Shown here: positions 1-7,874 of the stretch, piece by piece
Layout: every line of letters begins with the position of its first letter
Position numbering within the stretch: position 1 is the stretch's first letter
Source: Betaproteobacteria bacterium
Lineage (GTDB): Bacteria > Pseudomonadota > Gammaproteobacteria > Burkholderiales > SG8-41
Reading direction: 5' to 3'
Assembly (NCBI GenBank): GCA_016192825.1
Contig: JACPTK010000028.1
Location: 1 to 56,681, forward strand
DNA: 56,681 bases
Notes under the pieces: generated by a model
Told to the model about the DNA's origin: nothing
Database searches by the model: none
The model's input: only the letters and a program-made list of their open reading frames with translations
Program-made: the position numbers and the translations under genes

Positions 1-47
1 AAGCCAAGTAACGTCCACTCTCCCGCGACGCCAGGCACCGGGCCCGC

Positions 48-141
48 TGATCGAATTGCTGTGGAACCCCTGATCGCTTTGCCGTGGAACGACTGATCGA
101 CATCACCGTGGAATCGGTGATCGATTTGCGTGGAATACGCA
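48..141. repeat. IS21-like terminal multiple repeat
   Basis: Four copies of the pattern TGATCG-N4-GC-N(0-1)-GTGGAA begin at 48, 71, 94 and 118, spaced 23-24 bp, and end in TACGCA near 141. Multiple short terminal repeats of this type are known at the ends of IS21-family elements, where they bind the IstA transposase. I infer that an IS21-like element lies to the left of the window and ends here. No istA or istB coding sequence is inside the window, so the family assignment rests on the repeat architecture alone. Confidence 0.6.
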
Positions 142-600
142 TTCGGCTAAGTGCGTCCTCAGTCGCGGCAATTTGGAGCGTCAAGCCGGCATACATGCGC
201 TTCATTTTGCCTTCTCCGCTTCCCACTAACGCGGCTGCTGGCTGCTTCACGCCGTCACGCCAGCCCCGACACACCAGTTAGGCCTCCGCGCAGACAGTGT
301 GATTGCGCGTCAAATGCGCGACTGATGCGCCGGCTTGCCCCTCCCAGAGGGCCGCGAAGATCCAAAACCTGGTGAACCAAGGCTCCGTCATTGGGCCTCG
401 CTTCCGTCCTCCTGGAAGGGCACCCCTGACCGCTGTCGACCAATAGGGGGGCTTACGACTCGCCTGCAAGCGAACAGCAGTCCCAATTGGCGAACTTGCT
501 CCAGGCCTTCGGTCAAGAATCGCGTCTTGCTTTTCACAACATGGACTATCTAATTTGGGTCTGTCGCCCACATGTCTTTCATGCGCCGCGCATCGCATGC
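142..600. other. intergenic, no gene recognised
   Basis: No convincing coding sequence. Short open frames on both strands give arginine- and proline-rich translations without family features, and no good ribosome binding site precedes them. The stretch lies between the IS21-like end and the FNR-type promoter and could be debris from the insertion. Confidence 0.5.
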
Positions 601-641
601 TTGATCTAGATCAAGCGCACTGGAGTCCCATCGCCTATGAT
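601..641 (+). promoter_or_regulatory. FNR/Anr-type class II promoter
   Basis: TTGATCTAGATCAA at 601-614 is a perfect match to the FNR/Anr consensus TTGAT-N4-ATCAA. A -10-like TATGAT lies at 636-641, which places the transcription start near 648 and the centre of the box at about -41.5, the classical class II activation geometry. No -35 hexamer is needed in that arrangement. The first gene downstream is the Bug protein starting at 796, so the leader would be about 150 nt. I infer oxygen-responsive expression of the catabolic cluster. Confidence 0.6.
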
Positions 642-795
642 GGAAGTGTGGAATTCACAAGAGGGAGCGCGTTAGCCGGCGGGCCAGCCCAATTCCGATG
701 AACCTGATGTGCGCGAGGCTGGGCGAGGATCACTTGGGTTCAGGAATTAGATTGGCCGTCATAGTGCCTTCTTGCCCGGATCGAAAAGGAACAAA

Positions 796-1773
796 GTGAA
801 GACCCTGCATTTTTCGCTGCACTTCTGGCTAGGCTTACTGCTGATGGCCTCTGCCGTGTGCGCACTCGCTCAACAGGGCTATCCATCTCGGCCGGTGCGT
901 TTTGTCGTGCCGTTCGCGCCCGGTGGAAGTACCGATTTCATGGCACGGGCAATGGGACAGAAACTGGCAGAGCGGCTTGGCCAGGCGTTTGTCATCGAGA
1001 ACCGTGCCGGCGCCGGAGGCGCCGTGGGCACTGCTCTGGTGGCAAAGTCCACCCCTGACGGCTACACCGTTCTCCTAGGGCATGTTTCCCCCATGGCGAT
1101 CAATCCTAATCTGGAGAAGGTTCCGTACAACCCGGTCCTCGATTTCACAGCGGCGAGCTTGCTATCGACCTCGCACTTTGTTTTGGTTGTTCATCCTTCA
1201 TTACCAGTGAAGTCGGTTAACGAATTGATTGCACTCGCGAGGACGCGCCCTGGGGAAATTAATTACGCTAGTTCCGGAAGGGGCACTAACCTTTTTCTCA
1301 TCAGCGAACTCTTTAAGTCGCGGGCGAAGATCAATCTCGTTCATATTCCGTACAAGGGAACGGGCCCAGCGGTGATCGCCATGCTTGCTGGTGAAGCGCA
1401 GACCATGTTCGGCAGTGTGACCGGCGTGATAACTCACGTGCGCACCGGTCGGTTGAGAGCGCTGGCAATGACAAGTCCAAAACGGTCGTCGCTGTTACCG
1501 GAAGTTCCCACTCTGACAGAGGCCGGATTGAGCGGTATTGATGTGGGGTCATGGACTGCGCTCGTTGCGCCGGCGGGCACACCGCGCGAGATCATCGCGC
1601 GGCTGAACGCCGAGATTTATCAGATTTCGGCTATGCCTGATTACCGTCAGCAACTCGACAAACAAGCGATCGAGCCATTGACAAGTAGTCCTGAGCAGTA
1701 CATCGCCTTTGTCAAGGCGGAGTTGGAGAAATGGGGCAAAGTCATCAGGGCCTCCCAAGTGAAGTCCGATTGA
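796..1773 (+). CDS. Bug/TctC-family periplasmic solute-binding protein (A)
   Basis: Tripartite tricarboxylate receptor family protein of 325 residues, the usual length. These are exported proteins that bind carboxylates for TTT transporters or for sensing. The N-terminus has a signal peptide (VKTLHFSLHFWLGLLLMASA) followed by AQQGYPSRPVRFVVPFAPGG, the hallmark start of the mature family, and it ends in KWGKVI-x-SQVKSD. The frame is open upstream to a TTG at 772, but GTG at 796 is preferred because AAAGGA lies six bases upstream and the signal peptide then has normal length. It is very similar to the Bug at 5149-6150. No TctA or TctB gene is nearby, so the partner is unknown. Confidence 0.9.
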   Translation: MKTLHFSLHFWLGLLLMASAVCALAQQGYPSRPVRFVVPFAPGGSTDFMARAMGQKLAERLGQAFVIENRAGAGGAVGTALVAKSTPDGYTVLLGHVSPMAINPNLEKVPYNPVLDFTAASLLSTSHFVLVVHPSLPVKSVNELIALARTRPGEINYASSGRGTNLFLISELFKSRAKINLVHIPYKGTGPAVIAMLAGEAQTMFGSVTGVITHVRTGRLRALAMTSPKRSSLLPEVPTLTEAGLSGIDVGSWTALVAPAGTPREIIARLNAEIYQISAMPDYRQQLDKQAIEPLTSSPEQYIAFVKAELEKWGKVIRASQVKSD

Positions 1774-1961
1774 CGAAGACCTATAAATAATAGTTGAGGT
1801 GCTATGAAGGGAATGTCGTTTTCCTTGGGATATCAGTCCGACACTCATATCTTGCTAAATTTCTGCGTCATGTCCCCTGGCGGAGTAGTTACTTGAGGGG
1901 CGTTCTCTGTAGCAGAACCCATTGCGACACCTTTCCTCAATGGTAACGCTTAAAAGGGCGC
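1774..1961. other. short gap before the IS element
   Basis: Contains a 30-codon frame starting ATG at 1804 behind TTGAGGTG, ending TGA near 1896. It is too short to assign and may be the remnant of whatever preceded leuC before the insertion. Otherwise nothing is recognisable. Confidence 0.3.
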
Positions 1962-3281
1962 GGCTCAGCGATCGTTGAACGCTTTTTTGACGTTGACGTG
2001 ACGAAGGCTCAGCGTTCGCGGGACAGTCATGGCTCACCATAGAAGGGTTTGTCGGGTCGATGGTAGGCAAGGGTGTTAAGGAGCGGCTGCTCGGTGGGGG
2101 CACGGCGCCTCAGGGCAAAGCAGCGGATGCAGTGATGATCAAAGTCGACTTCGCAGCGCACCAGGCGATGGAGCCAGTCTTGGCTTACGGCAAAGTGCTG
2201 GCCGAGCAGGTGCACGTAGCCGTTCTCGTCGGTGCGGCGAATGAAGATCATCTGTCCGCGAAGCGGCGTATGCAAGTCGATCTCAAAGTGCTGGGGCATC
2301 GGTCGGCGCGACGGGGCCGCTTCGGCAGCCTGGCAACTACGAGCTCGGTGCGCGGTGATGGAGGCATCCGAACGTGCTTGCAGTTCGCTCACACTGCCCA
2401 CGCGGTGGCGCTGCCAGACCTTGGCCTACCACAGACTGTTGAAGCCCTCGATGCTGTTTTGCATCCCGTGCTCCAGCGGCAGCACGAACACCGGAATCAC
2501 CCCCAGCGCCAGACACAGGCGACTGATGCGGCCCACCGCGTCAGCGAACTGGTGCGCCCCCTGAAACACGGTGTCGTTGTCATACTGGGCATACGCGGGC
2601 AGCCCGTCACGCTGCCAGCGCGTGAGCAGGCAGGGGCCGGTGCCCTTGGCGCTCAATTGCAAGAGCATCCAGGCATCGGTCAATGCCCCATGCAGGCTCT
2701 TGGCGGTTAGCACGTTGACCAGAGGGCCTTCGGCGATCTTCAGATCCTCAATGAAGTCGAAGCAATCCACCTCAGCGCACCCCGCTGCCACATCCGGCAG
2801 ATACCAGCCCTTCGGTGGCGCGGGTCGGCGCACACGCCCGTGAGCATCGGTTGCCCCATGGCGCCTAAGGACGCGATTGATCGTGGCTCGCGACGCCAGC
2901 ACGTGAGGCAGCTCCTCGCGCAGTGCCCGCTCGATGGCATCGGCCCCATACTCGCCCAAGGTGCTGTCTTCGCGCAGGCTCTCCCGAAGTCCACGATCCG
3001 TTGTTCGACTTGCGCCCCCGTGCGGTTCCAGCCACGCGCGCAGCCCGGACTTCGATCCGAGAAATCCGCCCGGTCCAAGCGCTTGCCTTGAGCACGCCTC
3101 ACCCAAAAGGCCACGTTGCCCACGCTGACATCGAACTGAACAGCCACCGATTTCAAGCTTGCTCCCGAACGTACGGCTTGAACCATCGCTCGCCGAACTT
3201 GCTCAGCAGAACTATTTTACCCATGGCTAGTGACCTCAAAGAACCCCAAACTTACTCCAAGCGTTCAACGATCGCTGAGCC
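1962..3281. mobile_element. insertion sequence bounded by 23-bp perfect inverted repeats
   Basis: GGCTCAGCGATCGTTGAACG (plus CTT) at 1962-1984 is repeated exactly in inverse orientation at 3259-3281. Outside these, TTAAAAGGGC (about 1951) and GCCCTTCTTAA (about 3285) still resemble each other inversely, so the true ends may lie about 10 bp further out. The element carries one transposase pseudogene on the minus strand. Its right end lies only about 5-17 bp before the leuC-like start at 3299, so it separates leuC from the upstream Bug gene and from the FNR-type promoter. No clear target-site duplication was seen. Confidence 0.8.
2027..3224 (-). pseudogene. integrase-type (DDE, rve) transposase, frameshifted and with an internal stop
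   Basis: Reads on the minus strand as an N-terminal helix-turn-helix (ASLKSVAVQFDVSVGNVAFW) followed by an rve-type catalytic core. Candidate catalytic residues are D in AEVDCFDF, D in QYDNDTVFQG and E in NSIEGFNSLW, the last two with roughly the expected spacing. A one-base deletion near 2990 breaks the frame, an in-frame TAG sits at 2426-2428 just after FNSLW, and the frame from ATG 3224 into the HTH also needs correction. The C-terminal part resumes in the same frame to 2027. IS481-like is my best family guess. It should not make an active transposase. Confidence 0.8.
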
Positions 3282-3298
3282 CTGGCCCTTCTTAAAAA

Positions 3299-4633
3299 AT
3301 GAGCAATGAGCGGGTAAGTGCATCTGGTTCTGCGCACAACGGCACTAGATCCTTGGCACAAACGATGGCCGAGAAACTGCTGACGCGACACAATTTGACG
3401 GGCAAGCCCGTTCAAGGTGGCGACATTGTTGAGGCCCGAATTGACGGAGCAATGTGCCACTATCAAGCGGCGGAACCGATGCTTGACATCGCGAGTCTAG
3501 CCGGATTCAAGGATGGGTTGCCGCGCGTCTGGGACCCGGAGCGCGTTTTCATTCTGCTCGATCACCATCAACCGACGCTCAGCCAGGCACAGGCAGACCA
3601 GAATGCGTTGATACGTAGGGAAGTTGAACGCCTGGGTATCAGGATTTTTCAGGACGCCGAGCCTGGTATTTGCCACCAGATGATGGCTGATTATGGCTTG
3701 ATGCGGCCGGGTGAGCTGATCGTCGGCAATGATTCTCATACTATTGGCTACGGCGCGTTTAATGCTGGCAGTGCTGGAATTACGCGGGCGGACATGATGT
3801 TCGTGTTGTTGTTTGGCGAACTTTGGTTTCAGGTTCCACAAACAGTCAAAGTGACCTTGGATGGACGGCAGCCTGGCTACCCAATCGCCAAGGACATCAT
3901 TCTGTATCTTGCCGGCAAATATGGTGACGATTTCGCTGGCAGCATGTCGATCGAATATGGAGGATCTTTGGTGCCAGAGCTCACCATCGACAGTCGGATG
4001 TGTCTGTCCGCCCACGGAATTGAGGTGGGTGCAAAGTTTGCGTTTTTTCCATGTGACGAGCGGGTGCGCGAATTTCTGAAGCAACGGACTAATAAACTGT
4101 ACGAACCTGTCACCGCCGATCCTGATGCTTATTACGAAAAGGAAATTCGGCTCAATGTGGATGAAATGCCGTTTGTTGTCGCCAAACCACATCAGTTCGG
4201 TAACGTATGTCCTGTCGACGATGTTGCGGGAACTCGTATCAATCAGGCCCAGATAGGCTCGTGTACTAACGGCCGTTTCGAAGACATTGAAATTGCTGCC
4301 CGCATGCTCAAGGGCCGTAAGGTGTCGACGGGGGTGCGATTCCTAATTTCTCCCGCGTCACAGCAGGTTTATTTGCAATGCCTCCAGGCTGGCCTGATTG
4401 AGCAGCTCGTCAAATCGGGGGCACAAGTGATGACACCTGGATGCGGTATATGTCAGCCCAAAGAAGGATTTCTGTCGGATGGCGAGGTTTGCATCACTGC
4501 CACCACACGCAATTTCAAGGGGCGCAAGGGTAGTCATAAGGCTGATATTTATCTGGGTGGTCCGCTTACTGTCACGGCTGCAGCAGTTATGGGTCATATT
4601 GCGAACCCGAAAGCGGTGTTCGATGAGTTTTGA
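3299..4633 (+). CDS. 3-isopropylmalate dehydratase large-subunit-like hydro-lyase (aconitase superfamily)
   Basis: LeuC-like subunit of 444 residues from the aconitase superfamily, which moves water across 2-hydroxy acids with a [4Fe-4S] cluster. Visible signatures are GNDSHT, IGSCTNGR (first cluster cysteine) and TPGCGICQP (CxxC pair). Together with the overlapping small subunit it should form a two-chain dehydratase. The TTRNFKGRKG motif replaces the usual SNRNFEGR. Its setting beside TcuA-like flavoproteins and Bug receptors, and the absence of leuA or leuB, suggest a catabolic substrate such as cis-aconitate or an alkylmalate rather than leucine synthesis. The start codon lies just outside the IS end, so its original promoter region has been displaced. 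Confidence 0.88.
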   Translation: MSNERVSASGSAHNGTRSLAQTMAEKLLTRHNLTGKPVQGGDIVEARIDGAMCHYQAAEPMLDIASLAGFKDGLPRVWDPERVFILLDHHQPTLSQAQADQNALIRREVERLGIRIFQDAEPGICHQMMADYGLMRPGELIVGNDSHTIGYGAFNAGSAGITRADMMFVLLFGELWFQVPQTVKVTLDGRQPGYPIAKDIILYLAGKYGDDFAGSMSIEYGGSLVPELTIDSRMCLSAHGIEVGAKFAFFPCDERVREFLKQRTNKLYEPVTADPDAYYEKEIRLNVDEMPFVVAKPHQFGNVCPVDDVAGTRINQAQIGSCTNGRFEDIEIAARMLKGRKVSTGVRFLISPASQQVYLQCLQAGLIEQLVKSGAQVMTPGCGICQPKEGFLSDGEVCITATTRNFKGRKGSHKADIYLGGPLTVTAAAVMGHIANPKAVFDEF

Positions 4634-5147
4634 TTTTCGTCGAGTGATTAAGGGCAAGGTTTGGAAGTTCGGTGATTCCATCGAAACAGACGCGATCAAT
4701 CCGTACTATAAGTATCCGGCGATGGAGGGATTGAAGCAGCATACGCTGGAAGCGTATCGGCCGGAATTTCCGAGGCAAGTGAGAGCGGGCGACATTCTAG
4801 TCGCTGGCAGGAATTTTGGCTGCGGTTCGAGCCGTCCTGGTCTGGTATTGCGTGAAGTGGGGATTGCCGCAATCATTGTTGATTCGGTTGCGCGGTTGTT
4901 CCTGCGCAACAGCATCGCACGTGCCATGCCGATCCTCATCGCACCCGGAATCACCACTATTGTCGATGAAGGTGAAACACTCGAGGTCGATTATCCGGTC
5001 GGTGAAGTGCGTAATCCCAGGACCGGGGCAAGCGTTTCCATCCGCAAGTTTCCACCGCTGATCGAGCACATATTGCGTAGTGGCGGATTGCCTGAATTTG
5101 CCCGTCAACGCTATCTCGCGGAAACAATGTCTGTTGAGGAGGAATAA
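4623..5147 (+). CDS. 3-isopropylmalate dehydratase small-subunit-like protein
   Basis: LeuD-like small subunit of 174 residues. The start ATG at 4623 overlaps the large-subunit stop by 11 bases, typical of tight translational coupling. It begins MSFDFRRVIKGKVWKFGDSI and continues ETDAINPYY. The family signature NFGCGSSRPG sits near residue 65, where the small subunit closes over the substrate. The open frame extends upstream to 4479, but that part only shadows leuC. LeuC- and LeuD-like chains together are expected to form the active dehydratase; the substrate cannot be read from the sequence. Confidence 0.88.
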   Translation: MSFDFRRVIKGKVWKFGDSIETDAINPYYKYPAMEGLKQHTLEAYRPEFPRQVRAGDILVAGRNFGCGSSRPGLVLREVGIAAIIVDSVARLFLRNSIARAMPILIAPGITTIVDEGETLEVDYPVGEVRNPRTGASVSIRKFPPLIEHILRSGGLPEFARQRYLAETMSVEEE

Positions 5148-5148
5148 A

Positions 5149-6150
5149 GTGAAGACCCACCGCTTCTCACTTCGCTTCTCACTTCGCTTCTCACTTCGCT
5201 TCTCGCTGGGCTCGCTGTTGATGGCCCTTGCTTTGTCCACGGCTGCCCAACAGGGCTACCCGTCGCGGACGGTCCGCTTTGTCGTCCCGTTCGCGCCCGG
5301 TGGGAGCACCGACTTTATGGCCCGGCTGGCGGGCAAGAACTTGGCAGAGCGACTCGGCCGTCAATTTGTCATTGAAAATCGTCCAGGCGCGGGAGGCATT
5401 GTTGGTACTGACCTAGTAGCAAAGTCCGTCCCCGACGGCTACACGCTACTGCTCGGTTTCTTGGGGCCACTCGCGATCAGTCCCAATCTGGAGACGGTCC
5501 CATACAATCCCGTCACCGATTTCACTGCAGCGAGTCTGCTCTCAACCTCACACTCCGTTCTGGTTGTCCATCCTTCGTTGCCGGTGAGGTCGGTCAAAGA
5601 ACTGATTGCGCTGGCCAAGGCGCGCCCTGGTGAGATTAATTACGCAAGCTCGGGAAGGAGCACCAATAACTATCTCACCAGCGAACTGTTCAAGTCACGG
5701 GCTAACATCAATCTCATCCATATCCCATACAAGGGAACAGGCCCGGCGGCAATCGCAACGCTTTCTGGTGAAGCGCAGGTCATGTTTGGCAGTGTTACCG
5801 GTGTGCTGACCCATGTGCGCACGAACCGGCTCAGAGCACTTGCAATGACAAGTCCGAACCGGTCACCATTGCTGCCGGAAGTTCCCACCCTTGTGGAAGC
5901 CGGTTTGAGCGGAATCGATGTGGGAGCATGGGCGGCGCTCGTTGCGCCAGCGGGCACTCCACGCGAAATTATCGCGCGGCTGAACGCTGAAATTTTTCAT
6001 ATTACCGCGGCGCCTCACTATCGTCAGCAACTTGAGAAGCAGGCAATCGAGCCGTTGACGAGTAGTCCCGAGCAGTTCACCGCGTTCCTCAAAGCCGAAC
6101 TGGAAAAATGGGGCAAGGTCATCAAGGACTCCGGAGTTAAATCCGATTAA
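5149..6150 (+). CDS. Bug/TctC-family periplasmic solute-binding protein (B), repeat-expanded signal peptide
   Basis: Bug family receptor of 333 residues, starting GTG one base after the leuD-like stop with GAGGAGGAATAAA as ribosome binding site. The signal peptide is odd: VKTHRFSLRFSLRFSLRFSL is encoded by a 12-bp tandem repeat (CTTCGCTTCTCA) at 5157-5205, so it holds four RFSL units. The mature part starts AQQGYPSRTVRFVVPFAPGG and ends KVIKDSGVKSD. The protein is a close paralogue of the Bug at 796-1773, and the two flank the IS and leuCD. Copy-number changes of the 12-bp unit would keep the frame and alter the charged leader. Confidence 0.9.
   Translation: MKTHRFSLRFSLRFSLRFSLGSLLMALALSTAAQQGYPSRTVRFVVPFAPGGSTDFMARLAGKNLAERLGRQFVIENRPGAGGIVGTDLVAKSVPDGYTLLLGFLGPLAISPNLETVPYNPVTDFTAASLLSTSHSVLVVHPSLPVRSVKELIALAKARPGEINYASSGRSTNNYLTSELFKSRANINLIHIPYKGTGPAAIATLSGEAQVMFGSVTGVLTHVRTNRLRALAMTSPNRSPLLPEVPTLVEAGLSGIDVGAWAALVAPAGTPREIIARLNAEIFHITAAPHYRQQLEKQAIEPLTSSPEQFTAFLKAELEKWGKVIKDSGVKSD
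5157..5205. repeat. 12-bp in-frame tandem repeat in a signal peptide
   Basis: About 3.7 copies of CTTCGCTTCTCA. Each unit encodes four residues of the RFSL series in the leader of the Bug protein starting at 5149. The corresponding place in the paralogue at 796 has only two imperfect units (HFSLHFWL). Confidence 0.85.
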
Positions 6151-6177
6151 CTGACAGCCCCTTGAAGGACACCGATA

Positions 6178-6368
6178 TGGGACTATGAATCAGATGTTGT
6201 CATGATCGGATACGGCGACGCCGGGTCCACAGCTCCCATGGTTCGCTTTATAACCGCATCTATCCCGGTGGAGGAAACATCAGCGAAACGCTCGCGTTCG
6301 GTCGAATTGCTGGCAAGAACTCCGCATGGAGTTGCCACTGTCGGGGTAACGAACTAGCGTCAACTTAG
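6178..6368 (+). pseudogene. deletion scar of an FAD-dependent oxidoreductase (N- and C-terminal ends joined)
   Basis: The plus strand encodes WDYESDVVMIGYGDAGSTA from 6178, which is the typical N-terminal FAD-binding start of fumarate-reductase/KstD-like flavoproteins. After a frame change near 6235 it continues HGSLYNRIYPGGGNISETLA and FGRIAGKNSA, the typical C-terminal end of the same family, to a TAG at 6368. About 400 central codons are missing. The scar lies between Bug B and the TcuA-like gene at 6396, so a third flavoprotein once stood here. Identification comes from recognising both family ends, not from an alignment. Confidence 0.7.
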
Positions 6369-6395
6369 TGTTTGTAATCAACCAAGGACAATATC

Positions 6396-7874
6396 ATGCA
6401 GTTCGATGTCGTGGTAGTCGGCAAAGGCAACGCAGCACTGTGCGCAGCACTTGCAGCCAGAGACAAGGGTGCCCGAGTGGCAATGCTGGAAGCCGCACCG
6501 GTGGGCGAATCCGGCGGCAACAGCCGCTTCGCCACTGCCGCCATGCGGTTCGCATACGGCTCGGTCGAGGACCTGAAGCGGCTGGCGGAAATCTCAGACG
6601 AAGAGGTGAAGAACACCGATTGGGACACCAACACTACGGATCAGTTCTACGACGATCTGTATCGCACCACGAACTTTCGCACCGACCCTCAACTCAGCGA
6701 AATTCTGGTCACCCAGAGCCTCGACGCCATGGTGTGGCTTCGCAGCCAGGGTGTACGCTTCGTGCCAAACTACGCGGTGCAGTCGGTCGTCGTCGCGGGC
6801 AGGCGTAAATTCTTCGGCCGCATGCCGTTCGAGATATCGGGCGGGGGCGCAGGTCTAGTACAGTACCTTACCAACACTGCGGCCAAGAAAGGCATCGAAA
6901 TTTTCTACGAAACGCGCGCGGTGTCCCTTATCTACGACGGCGAGCGCGTGCTTGGCGTAAACGCTAAGAGCCGCGGCAAGCCTGTTGAATTCCGCGGGCG
7001 CTCGGTAGTGCTTGCATGTGGCGGCTTTGAAGCCAATCCCGAGTGGCGCACACGCTACCTCGGTCCGGGCTGGGAGCTCGCGAAAGTACGCGGCACGCGC
7101 TTCAACATGGGCGAAGGCTTGAAGATGGCGCTTGACATTGGAGCCTGCCCCTACGGCAACTGGTCAGGTCGCCACTCGGCGTCATGGGAACGCCACGCGC
7201 CGGACGTAGGCGACCCGAATATGCCGCACTACTCCTACCGGCGGCACAGCTACCCACTGTCTCTCATGATAAACGCGGATGGCAAGCGCTTCGTGGACGA
7301 GGGAGCGGAGTTTTTCAACTACACCTACGCCAAGTACGGTGCCGAGCTGCTGAAACAGCCGGAACAGTTCGCGTGGCAGGTGTTCGATGCGAAGGTAAAA
7401 GCGCTTCTACTCCCCTCGTATAGCGGCAAGATTGTCACACGGGTCACCGCCGACACGCTGGAAGAGCTTGCTGCCAAGATGGAAGACGTTAATCCAGAGG
7501 GATTTCTGAAGACAGTGCGCGAGTTCAACGCGGCGGTGCGCACCGAGGTTCCTTTTGATCCTACCATCAAGGACGGGCGCTGCACGGTAGGGATCGAACC
7601 GCGGAAGTCGAACTGGGCGAATCCGCTCGACACTCCACCGTTCGAGGCCTACAACACGACATGCGGGATCACGTTCACGTTTGGCGGCCTACGCATCAAT
7701 CCCGAGAACGGCCGGGTCCTCGACGTGAATCTGTATCCAATCTCCGGACTCTATACGGCTGGAGAAATGGTCGGCGGCATTTTCTACTTCAATTATCCGG
7801 CTGGCGCCGGCCTCGTCTCCGGGACGGTGTTCGGCAGGATCGCCGGCAACGGCGCGGCGGAGCAGGTGGCCTGA
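6396..7874 (+). CDS. TcuA-like FAD-dependent dehydrogenase (1)
   Basis: Flavoprotein of 492 residues in the succinate dehydrogenase/fumarate reductase flavoprotein superfamily, closest in my judgement to tricarballylate dehydrogenase TcuA, which oxidises tricarballylate to cis-aconitate. The dinucleotide-binding motif VVVGKGNAALCAALAARDKG is at residues 5-24, GGNSRFA follows near 40, and MINADGKRFVDEG and YTAGEMVGGIFYFNYPAG are superfamily landmarks in the second half. The usual GGGNAA reads GKGNAA. It ends in TGATG overlap with the next Bug gene. It shares extensive similarity with the protein at 11625-13124. No TcuB electron-transfer partner is visible, so the electron acceptor is unknown. 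Confidence 0.82.
   Translation: MQFDVVVVGKGNAALCAALAARDKGARVAMLEAAPVGESGGNSRFATAAMRFAYGSVEDLKRLAEISDEEVKNTDWDTNTTDQFYDDLYRTTNFRTDPQLSEILVTQSLDAMVWLRSQGVRFVPNYAVQSVVVAGRRKFFGRMPFEISGGGAGLVQYLTNTAAKKGIEIFYETRAVSLIYDGERVLGVNAKSRGKPVEFRGRSVVLACGGFEANPEWRTRYLGPGWELAKVRGTRFNMGEGLKMALDIGACPYGNWSGRHSASWERHAPDVGDPNMPHYSYRRHSYPLSLMINADGKRFVDEGAEFFNYTYAKYGAELLKQPEQFAWQVFDAKVKALLLPSYSGKIVTRVTADTLEELAAKMEDVNPEGFLKTVREFNAAVRTEVPFDPTIKDGRCTVGIEPRKSNWANPLDTPPFEAYNTTCGITFTFGGLRINPENGRVLDVNLYPISGLYTAGEMVGGIFYFNYPAGAGLVSGTVFGRIAGNGAAEQVA

Noticed and set aside
278-598. 106-codon minus-strand frame in the left intergenic region
   Set aside because: There is no ribosome binding site or recognisable domain, and a competing plus-strand frame of similar quality exists.
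2060-2710. 216-codon frame on the plus strand
   Set aside because: It is antisense to the transposase pseudogene, whose minus-strand reading shows recognisable integrase motifs.
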